Numbered from the stretch's first letter, positions 45,216 to 54,885 are shown. The stretch is 60,273 nt of DNA from Deltaproteobacteria bacterium (GCA_019912665.1 JAIOIE010000030.1:1-60273), one strand, 5' to 3'. The notes: generated by a model not told the origin, from the letters alone. Made by a program: numbers and translations.

Positions 45216-45413
45216 ATGACGAGAAATAATCTAAAAAAGATACGTGAGGGCATGCTCCTCAGCAAATCCGAACTTGCCAGGAAGGCGGGGGTCTCTCCGC
45301 TTACGATAGACCGGGTAGAGAAGGGGTATCCTTGCAGGCTCGAGACGAAACGGAAGCTCATATGCGCTCTAGGCCTAAAGGTCTCCGACAAGGGCAAGAT
45401 ATTCCTGGACTGA
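45216..45413 (+). CDS. Small XRE-family DNA-binding protein upstream of pilM
   Basis: 65 residues made almost entirely of one helix-turn-helix of the Cro/C1 type: LKKIREGMLLSKSELARKAGVSPLTIDRVEKG (HTH about 17-36) and a C-terminal LICALGLKVSD. No effector domain. It lies 10 bases upstream of pilM and is probably co-transcribed, so it may autoregulate the pilMNOPQ operon. As far as I recall, such a gene occupies the same place in other deltaproteobacteria. Confidence 0.85.
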   Translation: MTRNNLKKIREGMLLSKSELARKAGVSPLTIDRVEKGYPCRLETKRKLICALGLKVSDKGKIFLD

Positions 45414-45423
45414 CGGGGGTAAA

Positions 45424-46491
45424 ATGAACTTTTCCTTCAGCAAGAAAAAGGACGCCGTGGCATTCGACATCGGCTCCAATTCAATAAAGCTCGTGCAGAT
45501 GAAACGCACCAAGAAGGGCTGGGAGCTCGTGAAGATGGGCATTGCGAAGCTTCCGCCCGAGGCCATAGTCGACGGCTCCATCATCGATTCGATGACAGTC
45601 ACCAACACGCTCCGCGAGCTCGCAAAGGAGCACGGGGTCAAGGTGAAGGACACGGTCTCGTCGCTCACCGGCCATTCCGTCATCATAAAGAAGGTCAGCT
45701 TCCCGGCCATGACCGAGGACGAGCTGGCCGACTCCATCCAGTGGGAGGCCGAGCAGTACATCCCGTTCCCCATAAGCGACGTCAACATCGACTTCCAGAT
45801 ACTCGGGACCGACGCCGAGGGCAGGGGGCAGATGGATGTCATGCTGGTGGCCGTGAAGCGCGACGTCATAAACGACTACACCAACGTCATAAAGGAGGCC
45901 GGCCTGAATCCGGTCGTGATAGACGTCGACTCCTTTGCGCTCGAGAACATGATGGAGGTGAATTACCCGCTCGCTCCCGGCGAGAACATCGCCATGGTGA
46001 ACATCGGGGCGAGCATCACGAGCATAAGCGTGATACTCGGGGGCATCACGATATTCACCAGGTCCATTCCCATGGGTGGCAACCAGTTCACCGAAGAGAT
46101 ACAGAGGCAGCTTAATATAAGCTTCAAGGACGCCGAGGACCTGAAGACCGGGTCGAAAGAGCCGTCCGAGCAGGAGGCCCCGGAGCTCGCCTCAGCGCTG
46201 GAATCGGTCTCCACGAACCTCGCGTTCGAGGTGAAGAGGTCGCTTGACTTCTTCCTCGGCGGGGCGCACGGCTCGTACATCAGCAAGATATTCCTTTCCG
46301 GCGGCGGCTCCAAGGTCGCGGGCCTGCAGAACCTTATGCAGGAGAAGACGTCGGTGCCTGTCGAGCCGGTCGACCCGTTCAAGGGCATCGAGGCCAACCC
46401 GAAGCATTTCGACCCCGAGAGGCTCAAAGAGGCCGCGCCGCTCTTCGGCGTGGCTGTCGGGCTCGCCACACGGAGGTTCGCCGACAGATGA
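45424..46491 (+). CDS. pilM: PilM, actin-like ATPase of the type IV pilus alignment complex
   Basis: 355 residues with the FtsA/actin-like fold: AFDIGSNSIKLVQ (11-23, phosphate 1), VIDVDSFALENM, VNIGASITSISVILGG (phosphate 2) and FLSGGGSKVAGL (adenosine site). PilM binds the cytoplasmic N-terminus of PilN and connects the motor to the periplasmic subcomplex. The ATG follows a GGGGG ribosome site and the stop overlaps pilN by ATGA. Confidence 0.96.
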   Translation: MNFSFSKKKDAVAFDIGSNSIKLVQMKRTKKGWELVKMGIAKLPPEAIVDGSIIDSMTVTNTLRELAKEHGVKVKDTVSSLTGHSVIIKKVSFPAMTEDELADSIQWEAEQYIPFPISDVNIDFQILGTDAEGRGQMDVMLVAVKRDVINDYTNVIKEAGLNPVVIDVDSFALENMMEVNYPLAPGENIAMVNIGASITSISVILGGITIFTRSIPMGGNQFTEEIQRQLNISFKDAEDLKTGSKEPSEQEAPELASALESVSTNLAFEVKRSLDFFLGGAHGSYISKIFLSGGGSKVAGLQNLMQEKTSVPVEPVDPFKGIEANPKHFDPERLKEAAPLFGVAVGLATRRFADR

Positions 46492-47108
46492 TACGCATAA
46501 ACCTCCTGCCCGTAAGGGCAGCCAAGAAAAAAGAGTCGATACGCCTCCAGCTCACGATAGCCGGGCTGGCCACTTTTTTCGTGACCGCCGTCTCGATCGC
46601 GGTATACATCATCGCCGCTGCGGAAGCGCGCGGCCTCCAGGAGCAGATAACCTCCGGGAACCAGGAGCTCAACGAGCTCACGAAGAAGATAGGCGAGCTT
46701 TCGAAGATAAAGGAGCAGAAGAGGATAGTCGAGGAGAAACTCGCCATCATAAACCAGCTCGAGTCCGACAGGACCGGCCCGGTAAGGCTCCTTAGGAACA
46801 TAAGCGAGGCCATCCCGCAGAGGGCCTGGGTCAAGACGCTCAGGGACAAGGACTACCAGATATCGATCGAGGGATACGCGTCCGACGACGAGGTGGTCGC
46901 TGAGTTCATGAGGGGCCTTGAGAAGGCCAGGATAGGCAAGGTCGAGCTCGAGGTGGCCAAGAGGGAGGCGGAAAAGGAGACCGGCTCCGAGGTGGTGAGC
47001 TTCGTAATCCGCCTTGAAAGGGAAAAACCCGAGAGGGAGACCAAGGCCGACGAGAAAGGCAAAGGCAAGGCGGCCGGCAGGAAACCTTCGGCCAGGGAGA
47101 AAAAATAA
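46488..47108 (+). CDS. pilN: PilN, inner-membrane alignment protein
   Basis: 206 residues: a conserved cytoplasmic N-terminus MIRINLLPVR, which docks into PilM, one transmembrane helix (about 24-44), a periplasmic coiled coil (50-90) and a ferredoxin-like domain. The C-terminal 25 residues are rich in Lys, Glu and Arg. It forms a heterodimer with PilO. TAATG overlap with pilO. Confidence 0.94.
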   Translation: MIRINLLPVRAAKKKESIRLQLTIAGLATFFVTAVSIAVYIIAAAEARGLQEQITSGNQELNELTKKIGELSKIKEQKRIVEEKLAIINQLESDRTGPVRLLRNISEAIPQRAWVKTLRDKDYQISIEGYASDDEVVAEFMRGLEKARIGKVELEVAKREAEKETGSEVVSFVIRLEREKPERETKADEKGKGKAAGRKPSAREKK

Positions 47109-47746
47109 TGGCCCTTCCGATAAAGATAAACCTCGATTCGATACTGAAACTTCCCCTCTCAAAGAGGATACTCATACTCGCGGGCGTGAACCTGGCCGTG
47201 GCCGGGCTCCTCTACTGGTTCCTCATCGGCCCCAAATACGCCAGGGTGGCGGAGCTTGACATGGAGCTTTCCGGGCTTACGGTCAAGCTCAACGAGAGCA
47301 GGCAGATAGCTGCGGACATACCGAAGTACCTTAAGGAAAAGGAAGAGATGGAGGAGAAGCTCGCGGCAGCCGTCGCGCAGCTCCCGAACGCGAAGGAGAT
47401 ACCCGACCTGATAGACGGCATAAGCGGGGCCGGCGTCCAGGCCGGGCTCAAGATCCTGCTTTTCAAGCCCGACAAGGAGGTCGAGAAGGGCTTCTACGCC
47501 GAGGTCCCGGTAAAGATGACGGTGGAGGGCAGGTACGACAGCCTTTACGACTTCAGCGTCAAGATAGGGAACCTCCCCAGGATAGTGAACCTCGGAAGCC
47601 TCGAGGTAGTCTCCCAGGGCCATAAGAACCGTGTGCCTGTCCTCAAGACCGACCTGGTGGCCACGACCTTCAGGTTCCTCTCAGGGGAGGGCGCGGCAGA
47701 GCCGGAGGAAGAGGGAGACCGGAAAAAAGGAGACCGGAAAAAATAA
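47108..47746 (+). CDS. pilO: PilO, inner-membrane alignment protein
   Basis: 212 residues: short cytoplasmic part, transmembrane helix (about 18-38), coiled coil (45-90) and a periplasmic ferredoxin-like domain with GISGAGVQAGLKILLFKP and VPVKMTVEGRYDSLYDFSVKIGNLPRIVNL, which is the typical PilO pattern. The extreme C-terminus repeats a short GDRKKGDRKK. One base separates it from pilP. Confidence 0.94.
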   Translation: MALPIKINLDSILKLPLSKRILILAGVNLAVAGLLYWFLIGPKYARVAELDMELSGLTVKLNESRQIAADIPKYLKEKEEMEEKLAAAVAQLPNAKEIPDLIDGISGAGVQAGLKILLFKPDKEVEKGFYAEVPVKMTVEGRYDSLYDFSVKIGNLPRIVNLGSLEVVSQGHKNRVPVLKTDLVATTFRFLSGEGAAEPEEEGDRKKGDRKK

Positions 47747-47747
47747 G

Positions 47748-48263
47748 ATGAAAAGGACACTTTTCATAGCACTGGCGATGTTTCTTCCGCTACTTGCGGC
47801 CTCGTGCAGCAAGACCGAAGAGGCGGTCGTGGATAAGGCGGCGAAGCCGGCCGCCAAGAAGGAGCAGGCAAAGGCAGCGGAAACGCCCGTGCAGACGGCG
47901 GGCACGGAATCCGGCGGAACTGCCGACCTGAGAAACCCCTTCCAGAGCCATCTAATCGCCTCAAGGGGCATCGAGGGCCCGGCCAGGATCAAGGGCCCGC
48001 TCGAGTGCTGCGAGCTCAACTCGTTCAAGCTCATGGCGGTGGTCGTCGGCTCCGCAGACTCCGAGGGCTATGCTCTTATCCAGGCCCCTGACTCAAAGCG
48101 GTATGTGATCAGAAGTGGAGACACGCTCGGCACGAGGGAGGGAAAAGTCATGAAGTTCACCTCGAATGCCGTTGTCATCCGTGAGGTATCAAGAGACGAG
48201 GCGGGCAAGGTCAGGTCCTCCGAGGATATCGAGCTCAGGCTGCCTGAAAAGACAGGCGCATGA
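47748..48263 (+). CDS. pilP: PilP, inner-membrane lipoprotein bridging PilNO and PilQ
   Basis: 171 residues. Lipobox LAASC with Cys20, then a Lys/Ala-rich flexible linker (25-60) and the PilP domain: DLRNPFQSHL, GPLECCELNSFKLMAVVVG and YVIRSGDTLGTREGKVMKF. The adjacent Cys-Cys in the domain is unusual for the family and may form a disulfide or be a local quirk. ATG 47748 is used; the longer open frame overlaps pilO. PilP contacts the N0 domain of PilQ across the periplasm. Confidence 0.92.
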   Translation: MKRTLFIALAMFLPLLAASCSKTEEAVVDKAAKPAAKKEQAKAAETPVQTAGTESGGTADLRNPFQSHLIASRGIEGPARIKGPLECCELNSFKLMAVVVGSADSEGYALIQAPDSKRYVIRSGDTLGTREGKVMKFTSNAVVIREVSRDEAGKVRSSEDIELRLPEKTGA

Positions 48264-48388
48264 TTTTTTTTCAGAATGACCGCCCTTCGCCCGGCATCAG
48301 GGTGAGGGCTAGAAAAAGGCCCGGCCATCCGGCCCCAGCCTTAAATGGAATCCAGCCGCTCACAAGGGAAGCATAAACGGAGGTTTTT

Positions 48389-51346
48389 ATGAGTTTGAGA
48401 GATGTTCGGTTGAGGCAGGCCCTCATGGGTATCATGCTCGGAGGCGCCCTGACCGCGGCAGGCTGCGCTTCGACCGGCCCAAAGGAGATACAGGCAGAGC
48501 CGGCCGCAGAGGCTGCCGCGCCTGCCGCCTCGGCCGTATCGGTCGAATACATCGACGTGGTCGGAGAGGGGGACAGGGTCCTCATCGGGACGACAGGCCC
48601 GGTCAAGTTCACCGTCTTCAAGCTGTCTTCCCCGTCGAGGCTGATAGTCGACATGCCGGGGATAGACCTTGAGAAGGTCGCGAAGACCCTTGCCGTCGGA
48701 AACGACTACGTCGGCGAGATAACCACGGCAGTCTACGGCGAGAACAAGGATATCGGAAGGATAGTAATAGGCCTCAGGGAAGGCATTGACCACGAGGTCA
48801 AGTCAAGCGAGAACAGCATCCTCGTAAGCCTCAATAAGGGAGATCAAGAGGCAGGGGAGGCGGGCTCCCTCAAGCTTGCCTCTGCCGATGCCGTCATCGA
48901 AGAGACCCTCCCTGAGACGGCTGCAGCGCCCGCTGAAGGGCAAGCCGAGCCGGATGGGCCAGCCGCCGTAAGCGAGGCCGCAAAGGCGGAACCTGAAACT
49001 ATAGTCGAAAAGACCGCCCCGGCGAAGAAGGCCACGAAGGTGACCGGCCTTGAGACCGCCTCAGAGGGCGAGAATACCGTTATAAAGGTGTTGACCGACG
49101 GCCTGGCCGGCAACCACAACGCATTCGTGCTTGCCAAGCCTGCGAGGATAGTGCTCGATGTATGGGGCGTGCGTAATTCCACGGGCAAGGACGCCAGGAA
49201 CCTGAATGATAAATATGTGAAGACCGTAAGGATAGGAAGCTACCCTGACAAGGCCCGCTTTGTTTTCGATGCGAAGGGAGAGAAGCTCCCTCCGCATTCC
49301 GTAAGGGTTGAAAACGGCGCTATAGTACTGACCGTGGGGCCTGGCGCATTGCAGGCCGCAGCCCCCGCCCCGGCGGTAACGGCGGCGCTCCAGGCAAAGC
49401 CTGAGGCCCAGAAGCCCGCGGAAATAGCGGCATCGGCCCCGGAAATTGCAGCTGCCCCGGCGCTCGCTGAGCCTCTTAAGGAACCTGAAGCCGCAAAGCC
49501 CGAGGAAGTAGCGGCATCGAGCCCGGCGCTTCCGGCGGTCCCGGCAATTTCGACAGCAGCCGAGCCTGCATCCGAAAAGACCATATCTATAAAGGATGAG
49601 GTGAAGGGAACCAATATAGACAGGATAGATTACGCGAGGGTCGGAGATAAGGGGAGGCTTACTATTGCAGGCGCCTCGAAGCTCGAGTACAGGACGAAAG
49701 AGAGCAAGGACGGGAAGACAATAGCCCTGGACATCAAGGGAGCGGTCATCCCCGATACCCTGGTAAGGACGCTCGACGCGTCCAAGCTCAAAACGCCGGT
49801 CGCATCGGTAAGCTCCTATCAGGATTCTGTAAGCCCCAGCTCGGTAAGGGTGCTCGTAAAGCTCAAGGACAAGGCCGCGTACAATGTCCAGGAAGCCGGC
49901 AATTCCATAGTCGTCGACTTCACGGAGGCGGCCGCCGCAACGGATAAGGCGGTCCAGGCCGAGCCCGCCGCTCCGGTCGTTTCCGAAACGAGCGCGATTT
50001 CTCAAGAGCTCGCAGAAGCAAAGCGCTACAACGGCAAGAAGGTAAACCTCGACATGATGGACGCCAACATAGCCGATGTCTTGAGGCTGCTTGCCGAGGT
50101 CAGCGGCATGAACATCATAGCGTCTGACGACGTAAAAGGTACCATCTCGCTAAGGCTGAAGAACGTCCCCTGGGACCAGGCCTTTGACATCATAATGAAA
50201 TCCAAGGGCCTGGACAGCGTCCAGGAAGGGAACGTCATAAGGGTCGCGCCCGCGCAGAGGATAAGGCAGGAGAACGAGGCCCTGCTCGCCGCCAAGAAGG
50301 CGGGCGAGAAGCTGGAGGACATGGAGATCGAGTTCGTGGCCGTCAACTTCGCAAACGCCGACGAGCTCAAGGACCAGGTCAAGAGCGTCCTTACCGACAG
50401 GGGCGAGGTCACGACCGACAAGCGCACCAACACCCTGGTGATAAGGGACATAAGGAAGGGAATAGACGCCGCAAAGAACGTCATAACCAAGCTCGACACC
50501 CCCATTCCGCAGGTGCTAATAGAGGCCCGCATCGTCGAGGCGTCTTCGAGCTTCGCCAGGGACCTCGGTATCCAGTGGGGCGTCGACTATTCGGCGGGGA
50601 ACAAGCACCAGTTCAACACGCTCGGCAGCTCTTCCAGCTTCGGATCATGGGCGTTAAGCCCGGACCGCAGGATAATCGGGATCGCCGAGGAGGGCGGGGC
50701 ATTCCCTCTCGAGAAGAAGGAATGGCCGTCCAGGCCCGGCGTGAGCAACTATGCCGTGAACCTCCCGGCGACGGGCACCGCGGGACCGCTCGGCGCATTC
50801 GGCTTCATGTTCGGTAAAATCGGCGCTAACCCGCTCATCCTCGACCTGAGGCTCACCGCCGGCGAAACGCAGGGGCAGCTTAAGACGATATCGAGACCCA
50901 GGGTCACTACCCTGGACAACAGGGAAGCCAAGATCGAGCAGGGCGAGTCCATACCCTTTGAGACGACCTCCGCCGCGGGCACGGCGACGACCTTCATAGA
51001 CGCTAACTTGAGCCTCACTGTGACCCCGCATATAACCCCGGACGGAAGCGTCCTCATGAGGATAAACGCATCGAGGAACTCCATAGGCACGTTCAGGACC
51101 TCCGGCGGGCAGCCTTCCATCAACAAGAAGGAGGCCACCACCGACGTGCTCGTCAAGGACGGAGAGACGACCGTCATCGGCGGAATAGTCATAACCGACA
51201 AGAACAACAGCGAGCGCGGCATCCCGTTCCTCAAGGACATACCGGTCCTGGGCTGGCTCTTCAAGAGCAAGTCCGTTGCGGACACCCAGACGGAGCTCCT
51301 GATCTTCATAACCCCGAAGATATTGAAGGAGAAGACCATAGGCTAA
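48389..51346 (+). CDS. pilQ: PilQ secretin with three AMIN domains
   Basis: 985 residues, longer than the usual 700-800. Signal sequence with a lipobox-like T-A-A-G-C (Cys26), then three AMIN-type domains (about 45-150, 213-315 and 402-512) joined by Ala/Pro/Glu-rich linkers, an STN/N0 domain (about 548-600), an N1 domain (630-700) and the secretin C-domain (about 760-980; VLIEARIVEASSSF, SRPRVTTLDN, VPVLGWLFKS-type end). AMIN domains bind peptidoglycan and place the pore. GGAGG precedes the ATG. A strong terminator closes the operon. Confidence 0.95.
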   Translation: MSLRDVRLRQALMGIMLGGALTAAGCASTGPKEIQAEPAAEAAAPAASAVSVEYIDVVGEGDRVLIGTTGPVKFTVFKLSSPSRLIVDMPGIDLEKVAKTLAVGNDYVGEITTAVYGENKDIGRIVIGLREGIDHEVKSSENSILVSLNKGDQEAGEAGSLKLASADAVIEETLPETAAAPAEGQAEPDGPAAVSEAAKAEPETIVEKTAPAKKATKVTGLETASEGENTVIKVLTDGLAGNHNAFVLAKPARIVLDVWGVRNSTGKDARNLNDKYVKTVRIGSYPDKARFVFDAKGEKLPPHSVRVENGAIVLTVGPGALQAAAPAPAVTAALQAKPEAQKPAEIAASAPEIAAAPALAEPLKEPEAAKPEEVAASSPALPAVPAISTAAEPASEKTISIKDEVKGTNIDRIDYARVGDKGRLTIAGASKLEYRTKESKDGKTIALDIKGAVIPDTLVRTLDASKLKTPVASVSSYQDSVSPSSVRVLVKLKDKAAYNVQEAGNSIVVDFTEAAAATDKAVQAEPAAPVVSETSAISQELAEAKRYNGKKVNLDMMDANIADVLRLLAEVSGMNIIASDDVKGTISLRLKNVPWDQAFDIIMKSKGLDSVQEGNVIRVAPAQRIRQENEALLAAKKAGEKLEDMEIEFVAVNFANADELKDQVKSVLTDRGEVTTDKRTNTLVIRDIRKGIDAAKNVITKLDTPIPQVLIEARIVEASSSFARDLGIQWGVDYSAGNKHQFNTLGSSSSFGSWALSPDRRIIGIAEEGGAFPLEKKEWPSRPGVSNYAVNLPATGTAGPLGAFGFMFGKIGANPLILDLRLTAGETQGQLKTISRPRVTTLDNREAKIEQGESIPFETTSAAGTATTFIDANLSLTVTPHITPDGSVLMRINASRNSIGTFRTSGGQPSINKKEATTDVLVKDGETTVIGGIVITDKNNSERGIPFLKDIPVLGWLFKSKSVADTQTELLIFITPKILKEKTIG

Positions 51347-51370
51347 GCCCCGCCTTTCAACCTAAACGCG

Positions 51371-51404
51371 AAAAATGCACCCTTCGGGGTGCATTTTTTT
51401 ATTT
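51371..51404 (+). terminator. Intrinsic terminator after pilQ
   Basis: AAAATGCACCC pairs with GGGTGCATTTT around a TTCG tetraloop, followed by TTTATTT. It ends the XRE-pilMNOPQ operon. Confidence 0.95.
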
Positions 51405-51470
51405 ATGGAAGGCCTAAAAAGTTATATAAATAATGGGTTGCGGGGCGAGGAGCTCCATCCCAAACAGGTC

Positions 51471-51622
51471 TAACAGGTTGCTGAAAAAGCAACCTGTTAA
51501 GCAATCCTGGATGGATTGCCAAATTGCGAGACTATCCAAGTCGAGCAATTTGCAAGACTTGGACGAATTCACTTCGGCCAAGTCGTGGCTGAAAAAGGCC
51601 CGGATGGACTTTTTCAGCATCC
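51471..51622 (+). repeat. Palindromic repeat, family A, copy 1
   Basis: About 150 bases made of successive hairpins: TAACAGGTTGC 51471-51481 with GCAACCTGTTA 51489-51499; GCAATCC 51501-51507 with GGATTGC 51513-51519; CAAATTGC 51520-51527 with GCAATTTG 51545-51552 (or CCAAGTC with GACTTGG); and GCTGAAAAAG 51588-51597 with CTTTTTCAGC 51609-51618. The same order, in reverse complement, is found at 56345-56493. Short open frames inside are by-products of the repeat. It ends about 20 bases before aroC. Confidence 0.85.
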
Positions 51623-51642
51623 TACTGAAAGGGGCTTGAAAA

Positions 51643-52839
51643 ATGCTCAGATACCTTACTGCCGGCGAGTCGCACGGCCCGGAGCTTACGGCCATAGTTG
51701 AGGGTATGCCATCCGGCCTGAAGGTCTCCTCAGCCGATATCGACGCGGACCTTAAAAGGAGGCAGTCGGGATACGGCAGGGGCGGCAGGATGAAAATAGA
51801 ATCCGACCGCGTGGAGATAACATCCGGCGTAAGGAACGGGCTTACCCTCGGCTCACCTGTTACGCTCAAGATACGGAACCGCGACTGGGAGAACTGGAAG
51901 GAGATAATGGCCGCCGAGAGCGCTTTATCCGACAGGTCGGTCACGCGGCCGAGGCCCGGGCACGCGGACCTGACCGGCGGCCTCAAGTACGGGCACAGGG
52001 ACCTCCGGAACATACTCGAGCGTTCGAGCGCGCGGGAAACGGCTATGAGGGTCGCATCAGGCGCGCTCGCCAAAAGGCTCTTAAAGGAGTTCGGCATAAG
52101 CGTCTTCAGCTGGGTCGTTGAGCTCGGAGGGGTAAAGGCCGGGAGCGCGGCCCTTGGCAACAGGGGCGGGGCAGAGGCCCTTTTCAGGCTGGCCGAGGCC
52201 TCTCCGGTCCGGTGTCCTGATGAAAAGGCCGGAAAGGCAATGATAACCCGCATCGACAGAGCGAAAGAGGCCGGGGACAGCCTCGGCGGCTCGTTCGAGG
52301 TCGTTGTGGCCGGGGCCCCGCCCGGGCTCGGAAGCCACGTGCACTGGGACAGGAAATTGGATGCGAGGCTCTCTTTCGCCCTGATGTCCATACAGGCCAT
52401 AAAAGGCGTTGAGGTCGGACTGGGGTTCGGCGTGGCAGCGCTTCCAGGCTCGGAGGTGCACGACGAGATCTTCTATAGAAGCGGGCGCGCTAAAAGCAAG
52501 TGGTGGCCTCGCTCGCCGAGGTTCTGGAGAAAGACCAACAACGCGGGCGGCGTAGAGGGGGGCATGTCGAACGGCGAGGCTATAGTCCTCAGGGCCGCCA
52601 TGAAGCCCATACCGACTCTCTATAAGCCGTTGAGGTCAATCGACATAGAAACGAAAAGGCCCTTCAAGGCCAGTGTCGAAAGGTCTGATGTGACCGCGGT
52701 CCCGGCAGCCGCGGTCATAGCCGAATCGGCCGTGGCATTCGAGCTGGCCAACGCCTTCATCGAGAAGTTCGGCGGCGATTCGGTTAAGGAGATCGCGCGT
52801 AACTATCGGGGCTACCTCGACGATATAGCCGCTTATTAA
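51643..52839 (+). CDS. aroC: Chorismate synthase
   Basis: Last step of the shikimate pathway, 1,4-elimination of phosphate from EPSP with reduced FMN. 398 residues with the family signatures [19 protein letters not shown] (8-26 region), [43 protein letters not shown] and [14 protein letters not shown]. The ATG at 51643 follows AAAGGGGCTTG. Its neighbours aroK and aroB belong to the same pathway; pilQ upstream is separated by a terminator and repeat A. Confidence 0.97.
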   Translation: MLRYLTAGESHGPELTAIVEGMPSGLKVSSADIDADLKRRQSGYGRGGRMKIESDRVEITSGVRNGLTLGSPVTLKIRNRDWENWKEIMAAESALSDRSVTRPRPGHADLTGGLKYGHRDLRNILERSSARETAMRVASGALAKRLLKEFGISVFSWVVELGGVKAGSAALGNRGGAEALFRLAEASPVRCPDEKAGKAMITRIDRAKEAGDSLGGSFEVVVAGAPPGLGSHVHWDRKLDARLSFALMSIQAIKGVEVGLGFGVAALPGSEVHDEIFYRSGRAKSKWWPRSPRFWRKTNNAGGVEGGMSNGEAIVLRAAMKPIPTLYKPLRSIDIETKRPFKASVERSDVTAVPAAAVIAESAVAFELANAFIEKFGGDSVKEIARNYRGYLDDIAAY

Positions 52840-52923
52840 GCCTCAGGCGGGAATAAGGGAATCCCGGTAAATCACTGGATATGCCAGGTCTTTAAAAACG
52901 CGGTATTCAGGACGGCGACGGAA

Positions 52924-53436
52924 GTGAATATAGTTCTTGCGGGCTTCATGGGCACAGGGAAGACGACAGTCGGAAGAGTCCTTGCCAGAAGGCTCGGCCA
53001 TAAGTTCGTGGACATGGACGAGCTTATCGAAAAAGAGGCCGGCATGTCCATATCGGAAATATTCGGGAAAGAGGGCGAGGCCCGCTTCAGGGCAATAGAG
53101 ACCGGCATCATAAAAAGGCTTGCCGCGGGGGATTTCGGCGGCAAGCTCGTGCTTTCTACCGGGGGAGGCGCCGTTGTCAATCCCGGGAACCGTGCCCTTT
53201 TCAGGAGCTGGGGCACGCTCGTATGCCTTACGGCATCAATTGACGAGATACTCAAGAGGGTCGGGGACAGGGACGACAGGCCGCTCCTCCCGGCTGGCGA
53301 GAGGCGGGAGGCGGCGCTAAGGCTCCTTCGCGAAAGGGAACCTGCGTACAGGGACTGCGACCTTGAGGTGGAAACCACCGGAAAGAGCGCTGACGAGGTC
53401 GCGGACATAATCGAGAGATACGTGCGCGACGCATAA
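52924..53436 (+). CDS. aroK: Shikimate kinase
   Basis: 170-residue P-loop kinase that phosphorylates shikimate. Walker A GFMGTGKT (7-14), the shikimate-binding MDELIEKEAG with Asp33, FRAIE and STGGGAV, and the LID arginine in DDRPLL are visible. GTG start at 52924, with only a weak ribosome site, 84 bases after aroC. Confidence 0.96.
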   Translation: MNIVLAGFMGTGKTTVGRVLARRLGHKFVDMDELIEKEAGMSISEIFGKEGEARFRAIETGIIKRLAAGDFGGKLVLSTGGGAVVNPGNRALFRSWGTLVCLTASIDEILKRVGDRDDRPLLPAGERREAALRLLREREPAYRDCDLEVETTGKSADEVADIIERYVRDA

Positions 53437-53498
53437 AAGGAATATAGCAGTATCAAGAGTTTGCATTTGAAGTTTAATATATCTTCGCAAGGCGGAAA

Positions 53499-54578
53499 AT
53501 GGGCGCCATAAGGGTAGAGCTCAAGGAAAGGTCGTACGACATCCATGTCGAGAGGGGTATCCTCAAAGGCATGGGCAGTCTCGTAAGGGACCTCGGCCTA
53601 AAAGGCAGGGCAGCTGTCATAACGAACCCCACGGTCGGGGAGCTTTACGGCGGAACAGTCGTTGAAAGCCTTGCCTCGGCAGGGCTCGATCCTTTTTTAA
53701 TCACCGTGCCGGACGGCGAGGAATACAAGAGCATTGAGGAGGCCTCGAAGATATACGACGCGCTCATCGCGGAACGGTTTGAGAGGTCCTCCCCCGTAAT
53801 AGCGCTCGGCGGCGGGGTCATAGGGGACATGGCCGGGTTCGTGGCCGCGACATACTTGAGGGGCGTGCCTTACATCCAGGTCCCTACGACACTCCTTTCC
53901 CAGGTGGACAGCTCCGTAGGCGGAAAGACCGCGGTAAACCATCCGAGGGGGAAGAACCTCATAGGAGCATTCTACCAGCCCAGGGCGGTATTCATAGACC
54001 CAGACGTGCTAAAGACCCTTCCGGAAAGGGAGGTGAAAGCGGGGCTTGCCGAGGTCGTCAAATATGGGGTCATATGGGACTCCGGTTTTTTCGCGTTCCT
54101 TGAAGAGAACGCCTCGAAGCTCCTTACGCCAGGTCCCGAGATAGAGAAGGCCATAGCGGCCTCGTGCAGGATCAAGGCCGAGGTCGTCGGCCTTGATGAA
54201 AAGGAGGAGGGCCTCCGGTCCATCCTCAATTTCGGCCACACCTTCGGCCACGCCATAGAGGCGCTCGCCGGGTATGGAGCGTACAGGCACGGCGAGGCGG
54301 TCGCAATCGGCATGCGCATGGCGGCCGGCCTCTCGGAAAGGCTCGGCCTTTGCCGCGAATGCGGCCCGAGGATCGAGGGACTCCTGAAGGCCCTCGGCAT
54401 CCCCTTTTCGCCTCCGGCAATACCACCTAGGGACTTCCTCGATGCCATGAGGCTCGATAAGAAGGTCGTCGGAGGGAGGATAAGGTTCGTGCTGGCGATA
54501 GAGCTCGGGAAGGTAGTCCTCCAGGAGGTCCCGGAGGAGGATATCCTCGGATTTCTTGAGTCTTACACGCGCGAATGA
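53499..54578 (+). CDS. aroB: 3-dehydroquinate synthase
   Basis: Second step of the shikimate pathway, cyclising DAHP to dehydroquinate with NAD and a metal. 359 residues with the NAD site (VPDGEEYKSIE, GGGVIGDMAGF), TTLLSQVDSSVGGKTAVNH, and the metal ligands Glu in KAGLAEVVKYG, His in LNFGHTFGHAIE and His in RHGEAVAIGM. Ordinary aroB rather than the archaeal-type enzyme. A terminator follows five bases after the stop. Confidence 0.97.
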   Translation: MGAIRVELKERSYDIHVERGILKGMGSLVRDLGLKGRAAVITNPTVGELYGGTVVESLASAGLDPFLITVPDGEEYKSIEEASKIYDALIAERFERSSPVIALGGGVIGDMAGFVAATYLRGVPYIQVPTTLLSQVDSSVGGKTAVNHPRGKNLIGAFYQPRAVFIDPDVLKTLPEREVKAGLAEVVKYGVIWDSGFFAFLEENASKLLTPGPEIEKAIAASCRIKAEVVGLDEKEEGLRSILNFGHTFGHAIEALAGYGAYRHGEAVAIGMRMAAGLSERLGLCRECGPRIEGLLKALGIPFSPPAIPPRDFLDAMRLDKKVVGGRIRFVLAIELGKVVLQEVPEEDILGFLESYTRE

Positions 54579-54582
54579 GCAC

Positions 54583-54602
54583 AGGGGAGGAACCCCTTTT
54601 TA
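54583..54602 (+). terminator. Intrinsic terminator after aroB
   Basis: AGGGG (54583-54587) pairs with CCCCT (54593-54597) around AGGAA and runs into TTTTTAT. The stem is short, so efficiency may be moderate. Confidence 0.65.
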
Positions 54603-54604
54603 TC

Positions 54605-54633
54605 TTGACTTGCCGCCGTTTCTTTAATAATTT
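54605..54633 (+). promoter_or_regulatory. Sigma-70-type promoter for the TPR/Roadblock/pepQ genes
   Basis: TTGACT (54605-54610), 17-base spacer, TAATTT (54628-54633), directly after the aroB terminator and about 27 bases before the next start codon. Confidence 0.65.
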
Positions 54634-54659
54634 AGGACATTAAACCAGGGCCGGAGAGC

Positions 54660-54872
54660 ATGAGGAACATAAAGGCCGGAGATGATATCTTTTTTACCGC
54701 AACCATGGCCGAGGTCCTGGAAAAACAGGGCCTTTACGAGGACGCCCTGATTGTCTACAAGATCCTGGCCGATACGAACCCCTGGGACCAGTCACTGAGT
54801 TTCAGGATAGAGCGTCTCAAGGCCCTTGCAGCCGGGCGCGGAAGGAAAAAGCCCGCCAGGGACGAGAACTGA
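54660..54872 (+). CDS. Small single-TPR protein
   Basis: 70 residues: one TPR-like helix pair, FFTATMAEVLEKQGLYEDALIVYKILADTNP, then a second helix and a Lys/Arg-rich tail (GRGRKKPARDEN). No signal peptide. Thirteen bases separate it from the Roadblock gene and both follow one promoter, so they probably act together; GGAGAG lies before the ATG. Function unknown. Confidence 0.75.
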   Translation: MRNIKAGDDIFFTATMAEVLEKQGLYEDALIVYKILADTNPWDQSLSFRIERLKALAAGRGRKKPARDEN

Positions 54873-54885
54873 GAGGTCGGGAAAG

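Noticed and set aside
51433-51701. Open frames of 60-68 codons before aroC
   Set aside because: They run through repeat family A, and the same stretch in the second copy is not read in the same way.
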